Shown piece after piece: positions 49,112 to 61,000 of a DNA stretch of 64,000 bases (the stretch's first letter is position 1; the number at the start of each line of letters is the position of its first letter). This DNA comes from Nymphaea colorata (taxonomy: Eukaryota; Streptophyta; Magnoliopsida; Nymphaeales; Nymphaeaceae), in contig NC_045142.1 in the NCBI RefSeq assembly GCF_008831285.2, forward strand, positions 3,291,001 through 3,355,000. The letters are read 5' to 3'. The notes under the pieces were generated by a model, which made no database searches, was not told the DNA's origin, and saw only the letters and a program-made list of their open reading frames with translations. The position numbers were made by a program, and so were the translations under genes.

Positions 49112-52057
49112 GCTGCGCCTCTAGATATGTACGTCCTTGTGTTGGTGAAGCTTCTTCGTCTTCTTCTTCTGCGGGAAGAAGGAAGAAAGGCGTTTTCTTC
49201 TGAGGTTTCCCATTTTGTGAAATGTAGACATGGTGGGTAGGAAATTAATGTGAGACAGTGAGAGATTGGCCTCACGATGGTCGCCGTTCGGTTGAACGCT
49301 CGACATGGGTTTCTTTACGTGGAACAAAGCAGATGGTAATAATTGTCATTTTCATCAAACTTGTACTCATAAGATCTGCTCGGTCAAGCACCATTATACA
49401 AGCCATCGGTTGGGTAAAACCTGGAAAGGCCAACATGGCTTGCTTTGTCGTCTCTGCGTCCCGGTTTGATTCACCATATTCGGCACCGAGAATCTGTCAC
49501 GCATGAAAGATAAGTTTTAGAAACTCAAATGTTCCTAATAGCTACATATATACATTTTTGGAGGCATAGAATAGCTAGTCGTCCGGAGGGTAAGTAAAAA
49601 CCACTTGTTTATTAGATTCTCATAGATGTTACCTTTTTAGAGTATTATCTCTAATTGACATGATATACTATCCTCACCTGAAACAAGCAATTATGATCCT
49701 GAAGAAAGGAGAAAGGAAGAAAAGGGTCAGTTCTCCCCAGGCACTGCCCCCCTCGTAATTAGAAGTAGACAAGTTTGTGATTTTTGCCGCTCTTGCAGTG
49801 ACCTTGACCGAGCATACTTGAAATAATCCGTGCAGAATTTGGCTATCTCAATCGGTGGCTCAAATCGGTTAAATAGCTTATTATTTTACAGGCAATGGTC
49901 GTCTCATCCAGGTCTGCAGCATCTATAATAATAATGCCAACAAAATATCGAACCGCTTTGCTTGGCCTGCAAGTGGGCCGATTCTTCTGGGTCCGCATAT
50001 GGATTCTAGTCCCGCCTATATAGTACACACGTAAAAGATTTGCTCTCGTAGAGAAAGGGGGTGATAGGTGGTTAGAAACGGGTAACCTGCTCGGCACCCA
50101 CGGGCACGTTTCTACTTTCTAGGGGGCGAGTACCAGAGAGCCCTCTAGATAGTGAGAGTACGGTTATGTTCTTTCCCTTGACACTCTTCTTTTCTTTTTG
50201 GATGCTAAGAGAAGCATCGCCACGACCGACAATCAACCAATAGTTAATTACCAAATTGTTTGTGGGCTTAAGATGGAAGCACTTCCCTGTGACGTTTCGA
50301 GGGAACCAGGTTCAGCTTATGGAGAGGCCGCTGCAGCCATTGCCATCATCAACCATAATATGGACACGTCTCCTGTTGTCGTATATTATTGTCGTTAACT
50401 ATATATATATAAAGGACTATAAGGGGGCAGTGCTAGTCATGACGTCACCACGTGTCAAATAACCTGCCATCAGATCCGCGGCCCTATGATTATTAAAGGG
50501 TAGTTTGACAATAAAAATACTTTTGAGTGTCTCGTGAATTTGCCTGAAGTTTGGAGCAGGTTTACAAAATACTAGAACTAAATTTGTTCGAATATTTGAG
50601 CCCCAAAGTCCCCGCTGCCAAAGTGCCTCCAAATGCACATGAATCGTAATAGTGGTATTGGCTACAGAGAGCTAAACATCATTCTTACTGCTTCATGCAC
50701 CGAACATTTCCCACCAGCGACGCCATTCACTTGCATCAAGTCTCAAAACATTCATGTCGGACATTAACCATCGATATGCCACAGCAAACTCGATAGCCAG
50801 TCACGGGCACCGCAATCACAAACGTTTATTCATCGTTGATACAACCAGAGGGTTGAGGCTTCGACGTTAGAGAGTTTCAAAAAAACCATGTTTACAAGCA
50901 CTCCGGTTCCATTTGAAATTAAGAGGGACTCGGGAATTTGATGCTTGGTGTAGAGTGGAGAAACAAGCAGAGAATCACAAGGAAATAATGGTATGGATTC
51001 ACAATCATTTATACTATTGACTATTGAGTTTCCATTAGCATGTTAAAGTAAAGCAGAATGGAAAAAGTGATAACCATCGAGTTCATCAACGTGGTATGAG
51101 AACAATAAATTGATTACAATGATGCACAAGAATGAATGACGTTTAAATGAATATGAATTATATGAGCATGAAGAACAGAAGGCTAGATCCTGAAACCTCC
51201 AGATGTGCTACTTTCTGTTCTTTCTTGAGGACTTGAGGACTAGTAGAAACATCTGTTAACAGCTAATAACCTTGTAATATAAGAGGTAAACAGCTAAAAT
51301 ATGTACCTCATCGTATTCACAAGCTCTTACATGGATGGATTTAGCCCCTTGATGACCATCAACCTGGAAGCACTTCAGATCATGGAAAATTCCAGGTCCT
51401 GTCGCCCACTTGCCTGGTGGGTGTGTCACATGCTAATAACTGCAAGAATCTTTTTCACGATCAGTAAGATAGTGAAGTTCATATTCACATTCTACGTGAT
51501 TAACATGACATAAACTGTTTTAGCTTGGATAAATTATTATTGCAAACTAAAAAGAAAGTGGTCAAGTTTCATCCCAGCCATAGGAGGTATTCCAAAAACA
51601 AAAGGCAGAAAATCTGTAGATGGAACTACTCGTTCTTAAAATGAAGGCATTTATGAGAACTATATTTTTCCATATGTGTTTCTTTCGTCTCCTCATTGGA
51701 GCAATCATTTCCACAATTCTCAACAAACTTCCCTTTAGTTAAAATAGCCTTCTAAGTGAGATGATATTCATGCGTTATTAAAGGGAAAAGCATCCGCCAA
51801 TTTTGAGAAATATTGGCTCCACTAGTGAATGCAGAGTCGCCAGAAGCTCACATGAACAGACTATACTAAATTGACAGGTGGTTTGCTCTAACTCCTTCAT
51901 GTAACAAGGGAGTTTCTTTGTCCTATCTCCAAAAAATTATTACCAGAAAAAAGTGGGATCTAGATAGCCCTTTATCAAGCAAAATTAAGATGCTTCCTCC
52001 ACCACAGTCACCAATAGTGTCTGATTTTCATTCCTATCACAAGCACATGTTAATCCG
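49112..52057. other. Region between CYP86A and the copia element
   Basis: CYP86A upstream DNA followed by about 2.5 kb without a recognisable gene. Only short chance frames, a short TA run near 50400 and ordinary AT-rich sequence were seen. Confidence 0.5.
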
Positions 52058-52297
52058 TGTTGACGGGTTTTGTTGTTCGGGTCCGGATCCGTACCCGATC
52101 CGGTTTGTCTTAATTAGGACTACTTATACTTCTGTAAACCCTAATCTTTGAGAAAATGAAGTGTTGAAGAGAGAGAGTGTCTGAAGGCTAGTGGGCACCA
52201 GACCTCCTCACCCGTGGTTTTTCTTCCCTCGAGTCGAGGGTTTTCCACGTTACATCTGTGTGCTTTCTTCTACTCTCGTGCACATTTTGTTTCTACA
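52058..52297 (+). repeat. 5' LTR of the copia element
   Basis: Starts TGTTGACGGG and ends TTTCTACA (TG...CA), 240 bp. It differs from the 3' LTR at TTTGTCT/CTAATT and GTCTG[A/G]AGG. Confidence 0.97.
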
Positions 52298-52310
52298 TGG
52301 TATCAGAGCC
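52298..52310 (+). promoter_or_regulatory. Primer binding site
   Basis: TGGTATCAGAGCC directly follows the 5' LTR. This is the standard plant copia site complementary to initiator tRNA-Met. Confidence 0.95.
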
Positions 52311-52761
52311 GTCGGACTTGGAGAAAACAAAATCTGTTTTTTGTTCTATGGTTGTGAAGTTCCAACCCTGACTGCCGCCGCCGCTACCACCGTCGCCGTC
52401 GCTACCACCACCGCCGCCGCTGCCCTTGCTGCGCCGCCGCTGTCCTGGCCGTGACCGTGACCACCGTCGCTGCCCCGCCGTGGCTGTGACTGCTGCTGCG
52501 TCGCTGGTGTCGTGACTGCCGACGCCAACGTCTCTGCTGACGCCTCTGCCGACGCCGACGTCCGACCACCGACGCCGACGTCCGACGCCGTCGCCTCTTC
52601 TCGGCGCGCGCTGCCAAAAGCGGCCCTCTGCTTCCGCCGCGTCCTGCTGCTTCCGCAGCTCCCGCCGCTTCCGCCGTTGATCCCCGACTGCGTCATCTCA
52701 CCTCTTCTCTCGGTTACTGCTGCTGTGTGTGTTCTTTGGCAGCCACTTCTACCTCGTGATC
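52311..52761 (+). other. GC-rich untranslated leader of the copia element
   Basis: From about 52370 to 52690 the leader is dominated by CCG/GCC/GAC triplets, with a GCCGACGCCGACGTCCGA-like short tandem pattern. It is far richer in GC than gag-pol. Long open frames here on both strands follow from the triplet composition and are not taken as genes. Confidence 0.7.
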
Positions 52762-55275
52762 ATGGCTGACTCGTCTTCTTCTTCAGTCAACACTACTCTG
52801 CCTGATGTTGTGTCTGCGCGGACTGATCATGTACCGGTTCAGGTTACCACCATTCAACTTACCAAGGAGAACTATTCCCGATGGTCTGCTGCGATTACCA
52901 TGGGGATTGCTGGGCGAGGACGCATTGCCTATGTGAATGGGAGAAAGGTTGAACCTGCTGCAGATAGTCTGGCTTGGGATACATGGTTTCTTGAAGACAA
53001 CCAGGTCAAAACCTGGATTGTCAATTCAGTGTCCCCGGATATCCAACCCCTCATTCTTCGTAAGAAGACTGCAAGGGATATGTGGATTATTTTGGAGCAG
53101 ATGTATGGCCAAAAGAAAAGGAAAGTTCGTGTGTATCAACTTATGAAGGATGTGTATTCCCTGCGACAAGGTGCTCTCTCGGTTGCAGACTTTTATGCAG
53201 CATTAAAATCTAAGTGGGAGGACCTTGACTATCACTCTGATATTCCATGGAGGTGTCCTCACGACCAGATGCAGTACATGACTGATAAATGGGAAAACAG
53301 GGTATTCCTTTTCTTATCCGGACTAAATGATGACTTTGAAAATATAAGGAGTCAGATTCTTAACTCCGACGAATCATTTAGTATTGAAGATGTCTATTCC
53401 CGTGTTGAAGCTGAAGAACAGAGAAGGCTGCTCTCTAGTGGACGAAAGGGGGAAGAACAGTCTGCCTATGTTAGCCGTGCCCCTGTGGGAACTCCTCGTT
53501 CTTCCCGAAAATGTACTCATTGCAAAAAACTTGGTCATACTAGGGATTTTTGTTGGGACCTGTATCCAGAGAAGAAGGATAGTAGGGGGAGGTCTTCGAG
53601 TGGGAAGAAGCCTGTATCGTCTGCAACAAGTCTGAGTGATGGGAAAGGTTCTATTTCTGCAGAGCAGATTCGTGAGCTACGAGCATATTTGAGCAAGATT
53701 GATGTTGGTCAGGCAGATACACCAGATGAGGTGAAGATCAATCAGGCATTGGCTGTTTCAGGGGGAGAAGGTACTTCTTCTATGGGTGAATGGATTGTTG
53801 ACAGCGGTGCCACTCATCACATGACTGGCAACCCCAAGCTTTTCCATGACTACAAGCTATCCTCGGGAAAGGACCGTGTGTCCCTTGCCGATGGTTCCTT
53901 TACTTCAGTGGCAGGGAAAGGGAGTCTTTCCTTGTTAAATAATTTTTTAGTTCATGATGCCTTACATGTTCCTCATCTTCCCTTAAATTTGTTATCTGTT
54001 AGTAAGATTACCAAGGAACTGAAGTGTGAGCTTATATTTTCTGAAAAACGTTGTGTTTTGCAGGACTTGGTGACAGGGAAGAGGATTGGGATTGGTTTGG
54101 TGTCTGATGGGTTGTATCGGCTTCCTATACGCATTGTCACAGCTCTTATGTCAGCAGTCAGCAGAACAGAGAAGAAGGAGGAAGAGTGTCGTCAGTTATT
54201 TTTGTTTTGGCATGAACGCCTTGGTCATCTCCCATTTGGGATTTTGAAACATTTGTTCCCTGAACTATGTTCTAGTTTAAACATTTCCATGTTATCATGT
54301 GATGTGTGTCAGTTTGCGAAGCATGTTAGAGCTTCTTATCCAATTTCAAATAGTCGTTCTAATAAAGCTTTCTCCTTGGTTCATTCTGATGTGTGGGGGC
54401 CTTCGGGCATTCATTCTCGTGGTGGTTTTCAATACTTTATAACCTTTATAGATGATTATTCAAGATGTACCTTTGTGTATTTGTTGAAAGATCGTAGTGA
54501 GGTGCCTCACATTATTGAAACTTTCATCCTCCTCCTAGTGGAAAACCAATATGGAAATTCTGTCAAGACTTTTCGGTCTGATAATGCTCGTGAATATCTG
54601 TGTCTCACTGTTGAAGAATTCTTTCGAAAGAGGGGGATTGTTCATGAGACATCCTGTAGTTATACCCCCCCTCAAAATGGGGTTGCTGAGAGGAAAAATC
54701 GTCAGTTGCTCAATGTCACCCGAGCCATACTGTTCCAAAGACATCTCCCAAAATACTATTGGAGTGATGCAATCCTTACTAGTGTCTACTTGATTAATCG
54801 CATGCCCAGTCGTGTGCTAAAGGGTCGTACTCCATACTCTATGCTTCCAGGGAGTAGTCAACCTTTTCATCTTCCTCCTCGAGTCTTTGGATGTGTGTGT
54901 TTCATACATAACCACAGCCCCAATGTGAAAAAACTTGATCCCAAATCTATTAAGGGCGTCTTTCTTGGGTATTCTTCCACTCAAAAAGGTTATAAATGTC
55001 TAGATCCTACCACTGGTCGTCTTCACATTACCAAAGATGTCACATTCTTGGAACATGTCTCCTATTTTGGTGAGAATTCTCTTCAGGGGGAGAAATTAAT
55101 GTCTAAGGAAGAGTATTCTCCCACACAGGAAATTCAGTTTACAGACTTTATGGATTACAGGCGTGAAGAGAATCATGTTGCCAAGGTGCTTGGCAAAGAT
55201 GAAGATGGCAAAGATGAAGAGGGGACGACTACTGATGTACATGAACAGGAGAAGGAGGAGAGCATCCTTTGGTGA
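52762..55275 (+). CDS. Copia Gag - protease - integrase frame (truncated Gag-Pol)
   Basis: 837 codons from ATG 52762 (MADSSSSS) to TGA. The frame is open upstream to 52729, but the MADSS start fits copia Gag. Domains in order: Gag capsid-type region (LTKENYSRWSAAITMG near the start), a CCHC zinc knuckle (CTHCKKLGHTRDFC, about residues 251-264), aspartic protease with VDSGATHH (about residue 345), the GAG-pre-integrase HHCC region (HERLGH...CDVCQFAKH) and the integrase core with SDVWGP, FIDDYSR, FRSDNAREY and PPQNGVAERKN. The frame ends at TGA shortly after the integrase, whereas intact copia elements continue into reverse transcriptase in one frame. The continuation is in another frame, implying a small deletion or comparable change just before the stop. 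Confidence 0.92.
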   Translation: MADSSSSSVNTTLPDVVSARTDHVPVQVTTIQLTKENYSRWSAAITMGIAGRGRIAYVNGRKVEPAADSLAWDTWFLEDNQVKTWIVNSVSPDIQPLILRKKTARDMWIILEQMYGQKKRKVRVYQLMKDVYSLRQGALSVADFYAALKSKWEDLDYHSDIPWRCPHDQMQYMTDKWENRVFLFLSGLNDDFENIRSQILNSDESFSIEDVYSRVEAEEQRRLLSSGRKGEEQSAYVSRAPVGTPRSSRKCTHCKKLGHTRDFCWDLYPEKKDSRGRSSSGKKPVSSATSLSDGKGSISAEQIRELRAYLSKIDVGQADTPDEVKINQALAVSGGEGTSSMGEWIVDSGATHHMTGNPKLFHDYKLSSGKDRVSLADGSFTSVAGKGSLSLLNNFLVHDALHVPHLPLNLLSVSKITKELKCELIFSEKRCVLQDLVTGKRIGIGLVSDGLYRLPIRIVTALMSAVSRTEKKEEECRQLFLFWHERLGHLPFGILKHLFPELCSSLNISMLSCDVCQFAKHVRASYPISNSRSNKAFSLVHSDVWGPSGIHSRGGFQYFITFIDDYSRCTFVYLLKDRSEVPHIIETFILLLVENQYGNSVKTFRSDNAREYLCLTVEEFFRKRGIVHETSCSYTPPQNGVAERKNRQLLNVTRAILFQRHLPKYYWSDAILTSVYLINRMPSRVLKGRTPYSMLPGSSQPFHLPPRVFGCVCFIHNHSPNVKKLDPKSIKGVFLGYSSTQKGYKCLDPTTGRLHITKDVTFLEHVSYFGENSLQGEKLMSKEEYSPTQEIQFTDFMDYRREENHVAKVLGKDEDGKDEEGTTTDVHEQEKEESILW

Positions 55276-55517
55276 CAGAACAAGAGGGTAATTGTATGTT
55301 TGGACAGGTGTATTCCAGGAGAAGAGCTTGTACTGACAAGGTGATTGATGATGAGGAGGTTACACCGAATCCCAATCCTACTTCTTCCTTGGATGATCCA
55401 AGTCGTGTTCAGAAGCAAGATGTTGGAAAAGAAAAGGAGGATCTTCCTATTGCCTTGAGAAAGGGGGTCAGGTCATGTACCTAGCACCCTATTGGTAACT
55501 TCGTATCTTACTCTAGA
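55276..55517 (+). pseudogene. Interrupted linker between integrase and reverse transcriptase
   Basis: The continuation frame (open from about 55263) encodes the usual charged linker before reverse transcriptase and is then cut by TAG at 55482-55484. The codon position normally carries a glutamine in this context, so a C-to-T change is likely. The same frame resumes directly and runs on into the reverse transcriptase. Confidence 0.8.
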
Positions 55518-57113
55518 TTGAGCACTGACTATAAATGTTTTGTATCCTCCTTGGCTGTGGTTGTGATTCCCAGGAATGCTACAGAGGCTCAGGGTGACAC
55601 TAAGTGGTCTCATGCAATGAAAGAAGAGATGGAAGCTTTAGACAGAAATCAGACATGGGAGGTGGTTGATATTCCTGAAGCAGCCCACTTGGTTGGGTCG
55701 AAGTGGGTCTACACTGTTAAGTACAAACCAGATGGTAGCATTGAAAGGTACAAAGCACGATTGGTGGCCAAGGGGTTCAGTCAGAAATATGGGATCGACT
55801 ACTTAGAGACGTTTGCTCCTGTTGCAAAGATGAAGACTGTTAGAGTTATTATTTCATTGGCGGTGCTGAAGGGTTGGGAGATGTGCCAACTTGATGTAAA
55901 AAATGCCTTTCTCAATGGAGATCTCGAAGAGGAGGTGTACATGTGCATGCCACCAGGTTTTGAGAAGCCTGGAAAATGCTGTAAATTGAAGAAAGCTTTG
56001 TATGGGCTGAAACAGTCTCCCCGAGCATGGTTTGAACGGCTCAGACTTGTTATGAAGAAACATGGCTACAAACAAGGAAATGGAGATCATACCCTGTTTG
56101 TAAAGAGAAGAGAGAGTAAAGTTACTCTACTATTGGTTTATGTTGATGATATGATTGTTACAGGTGATGATAAGGAAGAGATAGCAAGATTAAAGGGTTT
56201 ACTATCTACTGAATTCGATCTAAAAGATCTTGGTAAGCTGAAGTATTTTCTGGGTATTGAAATTGCTAGATCAGGTACAACTCTTGTACTTAGTCAAAGG
56301 AAGTATACCCTGGATCTACTAAAGGAGACAGGAAAACTGGGATGCAGACCAGCCTCTACTCCTATAGATGCTGGGCATAAACTTGGTAGCAAAGATGGAG
56401 AACTGTTGGGTGAAGAAGCTAAAGGGAGATATCAACGTCTAGTTGGCAAACTGATTTATCTCACTCTGACTAGACCTGATATCACATTTGCTGTAAATGT
56501 GATGAGCCAGTTCATGCATGCACCTACAGATATGCACTTGAAGGCTGTAGATAGAATTTTGTGCTACTTGAAGAAGAATCCCGGAAAGGGACTTCTATAT
56601 GTGCAACAAAGATCTATTGAAGTTGAAGGGTATTCTGATGCAGACTGGGCAGGCTGTGTTGACACCAGAAGATCTACTTCAGGATACTGCGTCTACTTGG
56701 GGGGAAATTTGGTTGTTTGGAGAAGCAAGAGACAAGATGTGTGTTCCCGCTCGAGTGCAGAGGCTGAATATAGGGCTGTGGCTACTGGGGTATCAGAATT
56801 GTTATGGCTGAAGATCTTACTGACAGATATTGGAATAGAGATTGAAGGGCCTATGAGGATGTATTGTGATAATAAGTCTGCAATTAACTTGGCTAACAAC
56901 CCGGTTCTTCATGATCGAACAAAGCATGTGGAGATCGACCGTCACTTCATCAGAGAAAGAATTGATGCTAAGGAATTAACGCTACCTTACATGAAGTCTG
57001 AAGACCAAACTGCTGATGTCCTAACCAAGGCCTTAAGTGTAACTCCATTTGAGAGAAATATATCCAAGTTGGGCATGTTTGATATGTATGCCCAACTTGA
57101 GGGGGAGTGTTGA
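55518..57113 (+). CDS. Copia reverse transcriptase - RNase H frame (partial Pol)
   Basis: Open for about 531 codons after the nonsense codon; it begins without its own ATG (TTG at the listed start), so it is a fragment of Gag-Pol rather than a separate gene. RT motifs include KARLVAKGFSQ, the catalytic-core LDVKNAFLNGDL, LYGLKQSPRAW and YVDDM. RNase H motifs include the SDADWAGC acidic start, SSAEAEYRA, and CDNKSAINLANNPVLHDRTKHVEID without its full copy here. The stop TGA at 57111-57113 falls inside the 3' LTR, so the last codons are shared with the LTR start and the polypurine tract. Confidence 0.92.
   Translation: MSTDYKCFVSSLAVVVIPRNATEAQGDTKWSHAMKEEMEALDRNQTWEVVDIPEAAHLVGSKWVYTVKYKPDGSIERYKARLVAKGFSQKYGIDYLETFAPVAKMKTVRVIISLAVLKGWEMCQLDVKNAFLNGDLEEEVYMCMPPGFEKPGKCCKLKKALYGLKQSPRAWFERLRLVMKKHGYKQGNGDHTLFVKRRESKVTLLLVYVDDMIVTGDDKEEIARLKGLLSTEFDLKDLGKLKYFLGIEIARSGTTLVLSQRKYTLDLLKETGKLGCRPASTPIDAGHKLGSKDGELLGEEAKGRYQRLVGKLIYLTLTRPDITFAVNVMSQFMHAPTDMHLKAVDRILCYLKKNPGKGLLYVQQRSIEVEGYSDADWAGCVDTRRSTSGYCVYLGGNLVVWRSKRQDVCSRSSAEAEYRAVATGVSELLWLKILLTDIGIEIEGPMRMYCDNKSAINLANNPVLHDRTKHVEIDRHFIRERIDAKELTLPYMKSEDQTADVLTKALSVTPFERNISKLGMFDMYAQLEGEC
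57094..57107 (+). promoter_or_regulatory. Polypurine tract
   Basis: AACTTGAGGGGGAG directly precedes the 3' LTR and would prime plus-strand synthesis. Confidence 0.93.
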
Positions 57114-57347
57114 CGGGTTTTGTTGTTCGGGTCCGGATCCGTACCCGATCCGGTTTGTCCTAATTAGGACTACTTATACTTCTGTAAACCCTAATCTTTG
57201 AGAAAATGAAGTGTTGAAGAGAGAGAGTGTCTGGAGGCTAGTGGGCACCAGACCTCCTCACCCGTGGTTTTTCTTCCCTCGAGTCGAGGGTTTTCCACGT
57301 TACATCTGTGTGCTTTCTTCTACTCTCGTGCACATTTTGTTTCTACA
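57108..57347 (+). repeat. 3' LTR of the copia element
   Basis: 240 bp, TG...CA ends, followed by the ATCCG target duplication. Confidence 0.97.
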
Positions 57348-58051
57348 ATCCGCAATAGACTTTGATGTCTTATTTTCATCTTTTAGCACTAACTATGCTT
57401 TTTGCTGTGGTAAAAAGTGAACCCAATGTCTATATAAATACACCAAATAAAATTGCATCGCTCTTGAAGACCCAACAAGTCTTCCTGAAGGTGCTTTCCT
57501 CAATTAGACAATTGCTTGTGATTCATGAAGCTTAAGAAATTAGCAGAAGCTTCAGGCTTCAAATCACAGCAATTTAAGCATTTACATACACAAGCTTCCA
57601 TGCTAATTAGTTGGTTGGTCCAAGAAAAAACAACCATATTTCTGCCATGTATCAAATCAAACATCATCTAGTGTAAATTTACTATTGATTTTTCCTTCGT
57701 CACATCACGTTTGTTAGTCCTGTTTATAATGAAATGACTGAGAAATCAAAAGAAAACAAATTAAATTAGGACTAACTCTTTCAATTTGGATTTTTTCTTA
57801 TCATCGTATCTCGGTATCTCGCAAAAACGGAAACTTAGGCAAGTGCTTTATAAACATATGTATAAAAATTACCAGGTAATAGGTATATAATTTCGGAGAT
57901 CAGCTATCATAATCTGAAGATCAGTTTCATGGTTTATTTATAAATATTAACCAGAATCTCAAGGCAAGAGAATAAGATGATAGATGACTTACATGCTGTC
58001 TTATGTCCCTTGTATATTGTTCTGAACAATATGCACACCAAGTGATTTACA
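57348..58051. other. Flank between the copia element and the transporter gene
   Basis: About 700 bases of AT-rich sequence with no gene; contains the right target duplication and the 3' flank of the transporter. Confidence 0.5.
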
Positions 58052-61000
58052 TCAGTCAATAATCTTTTCCCCAGTTGAGAAGAGATTCCAAACAACTGTG
58101 CCGGCAAGATAAAGCGATACAGACACATTGAAGACATCATCCCATGATCCTGGAAAACTGATGTGTTAGAAATAAAAGAGCACAGTAACTAGCTTTCAAT
58201 TCCTTTTCTCACTAGGTGGAAGCTAACCATGTTGAAGAATATAGCCAGTTACAGCTGTCCCAAAAACACCAGCTAGCACTCCAGCAGTGTTTGATAAACC
58301 CAAGAGTACTCCCTGTCCAAGACACAAGCACCACAAGTGAGACAAAGTTTTTGCAAAATCTTTTCCAGTGTTAAGTTAAGAAACACCCGCAGCATACATA
58401 CATTAGCACATATGCACACGGGAGATAAAAAGAATTTCAGAGAAACTCTTCTCATAACATTTTTTTCCACCATAACTATGAATTGTTAAGACAAAGTCAC
58501 CCAAGTAGAAGAGGAAATCAAAAGGAATGAATATAAAACATACACTTTACATTGATGATTCAACAGAACTTTGTGGAAAACATGTGCTGTCAGCTATTGC
58601 CAAGAATATCAGAATTTTACAAGATATACACGAAAGGCATACTCAGAGATGAAAATGGTTCTCTTATGAAAAGTATACAGAAAGATGGAATGCCTTGAAT
58701 GCACAATGAACAGTCAGCAGTTATAGAGAGTTGTTCTCTATTAAAAGGCAATGTCAACTCTTTCATGCTAGGATAGGAAAAAACAGATAGAAAAACTTAC
58801 AGCATATCGAGGACCAATGTCTTGATGATTGGAGTAAAGACCAGATTGTGAGAATGCATCAGTTCCCTGAATCAACAACAATGAAGGAACCTTTGTCATA
58901 TCATGAACCGTACAGTAATTCAAATATGATAAAGCTAATAAAAAGATTAATGACAAACTATAGAGATTCAGAGAAGAACTAAGCAGTTGAAATAGATGCT
59001 GATTTCCGATAAGAAACCAACCTGGCTGCATGTCATGCATAAAACTGCCATTGCAGGAGAATGCACGTGACTCAACTGAGTGAGGAAAAAAGCTGGGCCG
59101 AGAAATCCAATTGATTGCATTATCTGCAGAATCAATCATTTTACAAAACAAAACAGATGTCAGGAACAGAAGTTACTATCATCTCAAAGGTGTATGATTT
59201 TTATTAATTCAAGGCCATAGTTTAGTACCAAGCAATGACATTCTTTTCGGATATCACCTAAACAACAAATACACCAATTGATTGGAAATTGTTTCAGTAG
59301 CAAGTTGTGTTGGATTTTTGCGATTAACACAAAACACAAGGCAGAAGCAAGTGATAATGACCTCAATTCATAGGAAGTACAAGGACAATACTGTAATCAT
59401 ATCATCAGGGAAAAAACTTTGTTATGTTGAGGGCTTCAAGGTAAAGTCCAACAAGCAGAGTTACATGTAGATGAAATTTACTGTTGTAGCATATCCCTTG
59501 CTTTTGAGCAAATAATTCCTATTTATATCATTGTTGTTAGGTTACCTACATTAGTCAACAGATGGGAGAGATGCCGCTCCTGATCCAAGAAAAAAAGGAC
59601 AGTGGTTATATTTTATGAACTCACCATCTTCCCCATTCTCTTCCTAGTTTCATAAACTCTAAAGAAACAAAGATTAATCAGAAGGTCATTTCATCCCATT
59701 TTACTGACTCTGATTGCTACAGCCAGTTTTACTCCTTCGACTCCCAAATCTTCATTGTTCATTTCTATAAAGACATCCCCAAGGGAGTTCAGAATTAGGC
59801 AACTTGAGATGTTTAGTGACACTTCTATTTCTCGTTTGCTTGTATGAAAAACTTTTGCCTTTGGAAGAAGCATTCTCTGCTCTATGTTTGGATAAAAGAT
59901 GGCTGCTTCTAGTTGTTGTTTCCTCCATTTAATATACTACTCATGTAGCCTAAATCTATGAAATCTTGCATTCTAAACGATACTTCCTTAGACCAAACAA
60001 ACCTTCATTTGCAGGTATGGACGCAACATTCTTGAGGATCCTCTGATCACACGGTGCGTTTCATGATTACTCTAAAAGCAAGCATGGCATCCAAGAACGG
60101 ATTGTTTGTGCAATGTTCCAGTGATGCAAACAAGTCACTTATCTAATTCATGGAATTCACCTACCAGCCATAAGGCCCTTTCATTTTCAAGAGTTGGCGT
60201 TGGATTTGCTACAACTGATGAAACAAGAATCAAGATAATGAGAAGGACCAGAAAATGACAAACAGATGTTACATAAAATTTTATGAAGAATCATGCTCAA
60301 TTTGCAGACAAAGAAACCAGGGGCTAGAGCACCAACATGATTGTAAACGACCCTAAGAAGGAGGAACACCAGCTTCAGAAGTTCAAATGGGAGGAACTTC
60401 TTAACTTTGTGAATAGAAAAATGAAAAAAAGAAGAATTAGCTGACTCAAGTTGTGGACAAGAAACTATATCTAGAATTAAGATTTGAAAACTTAGATGCA
60501 CACATATATGTCGTGAACCTATACTTGTTCATTAGCTTTTCATAATTTTGCTTTTGTCCTTTCATTCCTTGAGATAGTTCTTGTTCTTCACACAAGATAT
60601 TTGTGCGTGCATGCTTATGCACCCCTTCATGCTTCTGGAAAAATTGTTCAGAAAATGACAATCACATATAATATCAAATTGTTGGAGTGCTTTATGAAGC
60701 ATTAATACCTCCAACCCCATTGACTACATAAAAATCAGATGAAATCAAATTTCAACAAGCTTGAATAATATTGGATATATATTTTGCTGTTTATGCATGG
60801 AGATGAAGAGTAAGTACTGAAGGATTGAAAGTCCCCACCATGACTACTCAACCATAAAAAAAGTACAGCATGTGGCTGACGAAAGATCTACAGCACAGTA
60901 TGTCCACAACCATGACCAATTAGCAACTGAACATGACCTAAGGCGCCATTTCTCAAAAGGCACCTCTGATTAGAAATATCTCCATCTCCTTCACTCTTAA

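Larger units (their letters stand above)
52058..57347 (+). mobile_element. Ty1/copia LTR retrotransposon, full length, pol broken
   Basis: The 5,290-bp element is bounded by 240-bp direct repeats and flanked by a perfect 5-bp target duplication, ATCCG (52053-52057 and 57348-57352). Domain order gag - protease - integrase - reverse transcriptase - RNase H is the copia order. The two LTRs differ at two positions by eye, both transitions, so insertion was recent. Even so, the polyprotein is interrupted by a frame change near 55260-55275 and an in-frame TAG at 55482-55484, so this copy should not make a complete Pol on its own. Confidence 0.97.

Noticed and set aside
52346-52769. Open frames of 70-116 codons on both strands in the copia leader
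   Set aside because: They arise from CCG/GAC triplet composition; no domain, and the sequence lies between primer binding site and gag.
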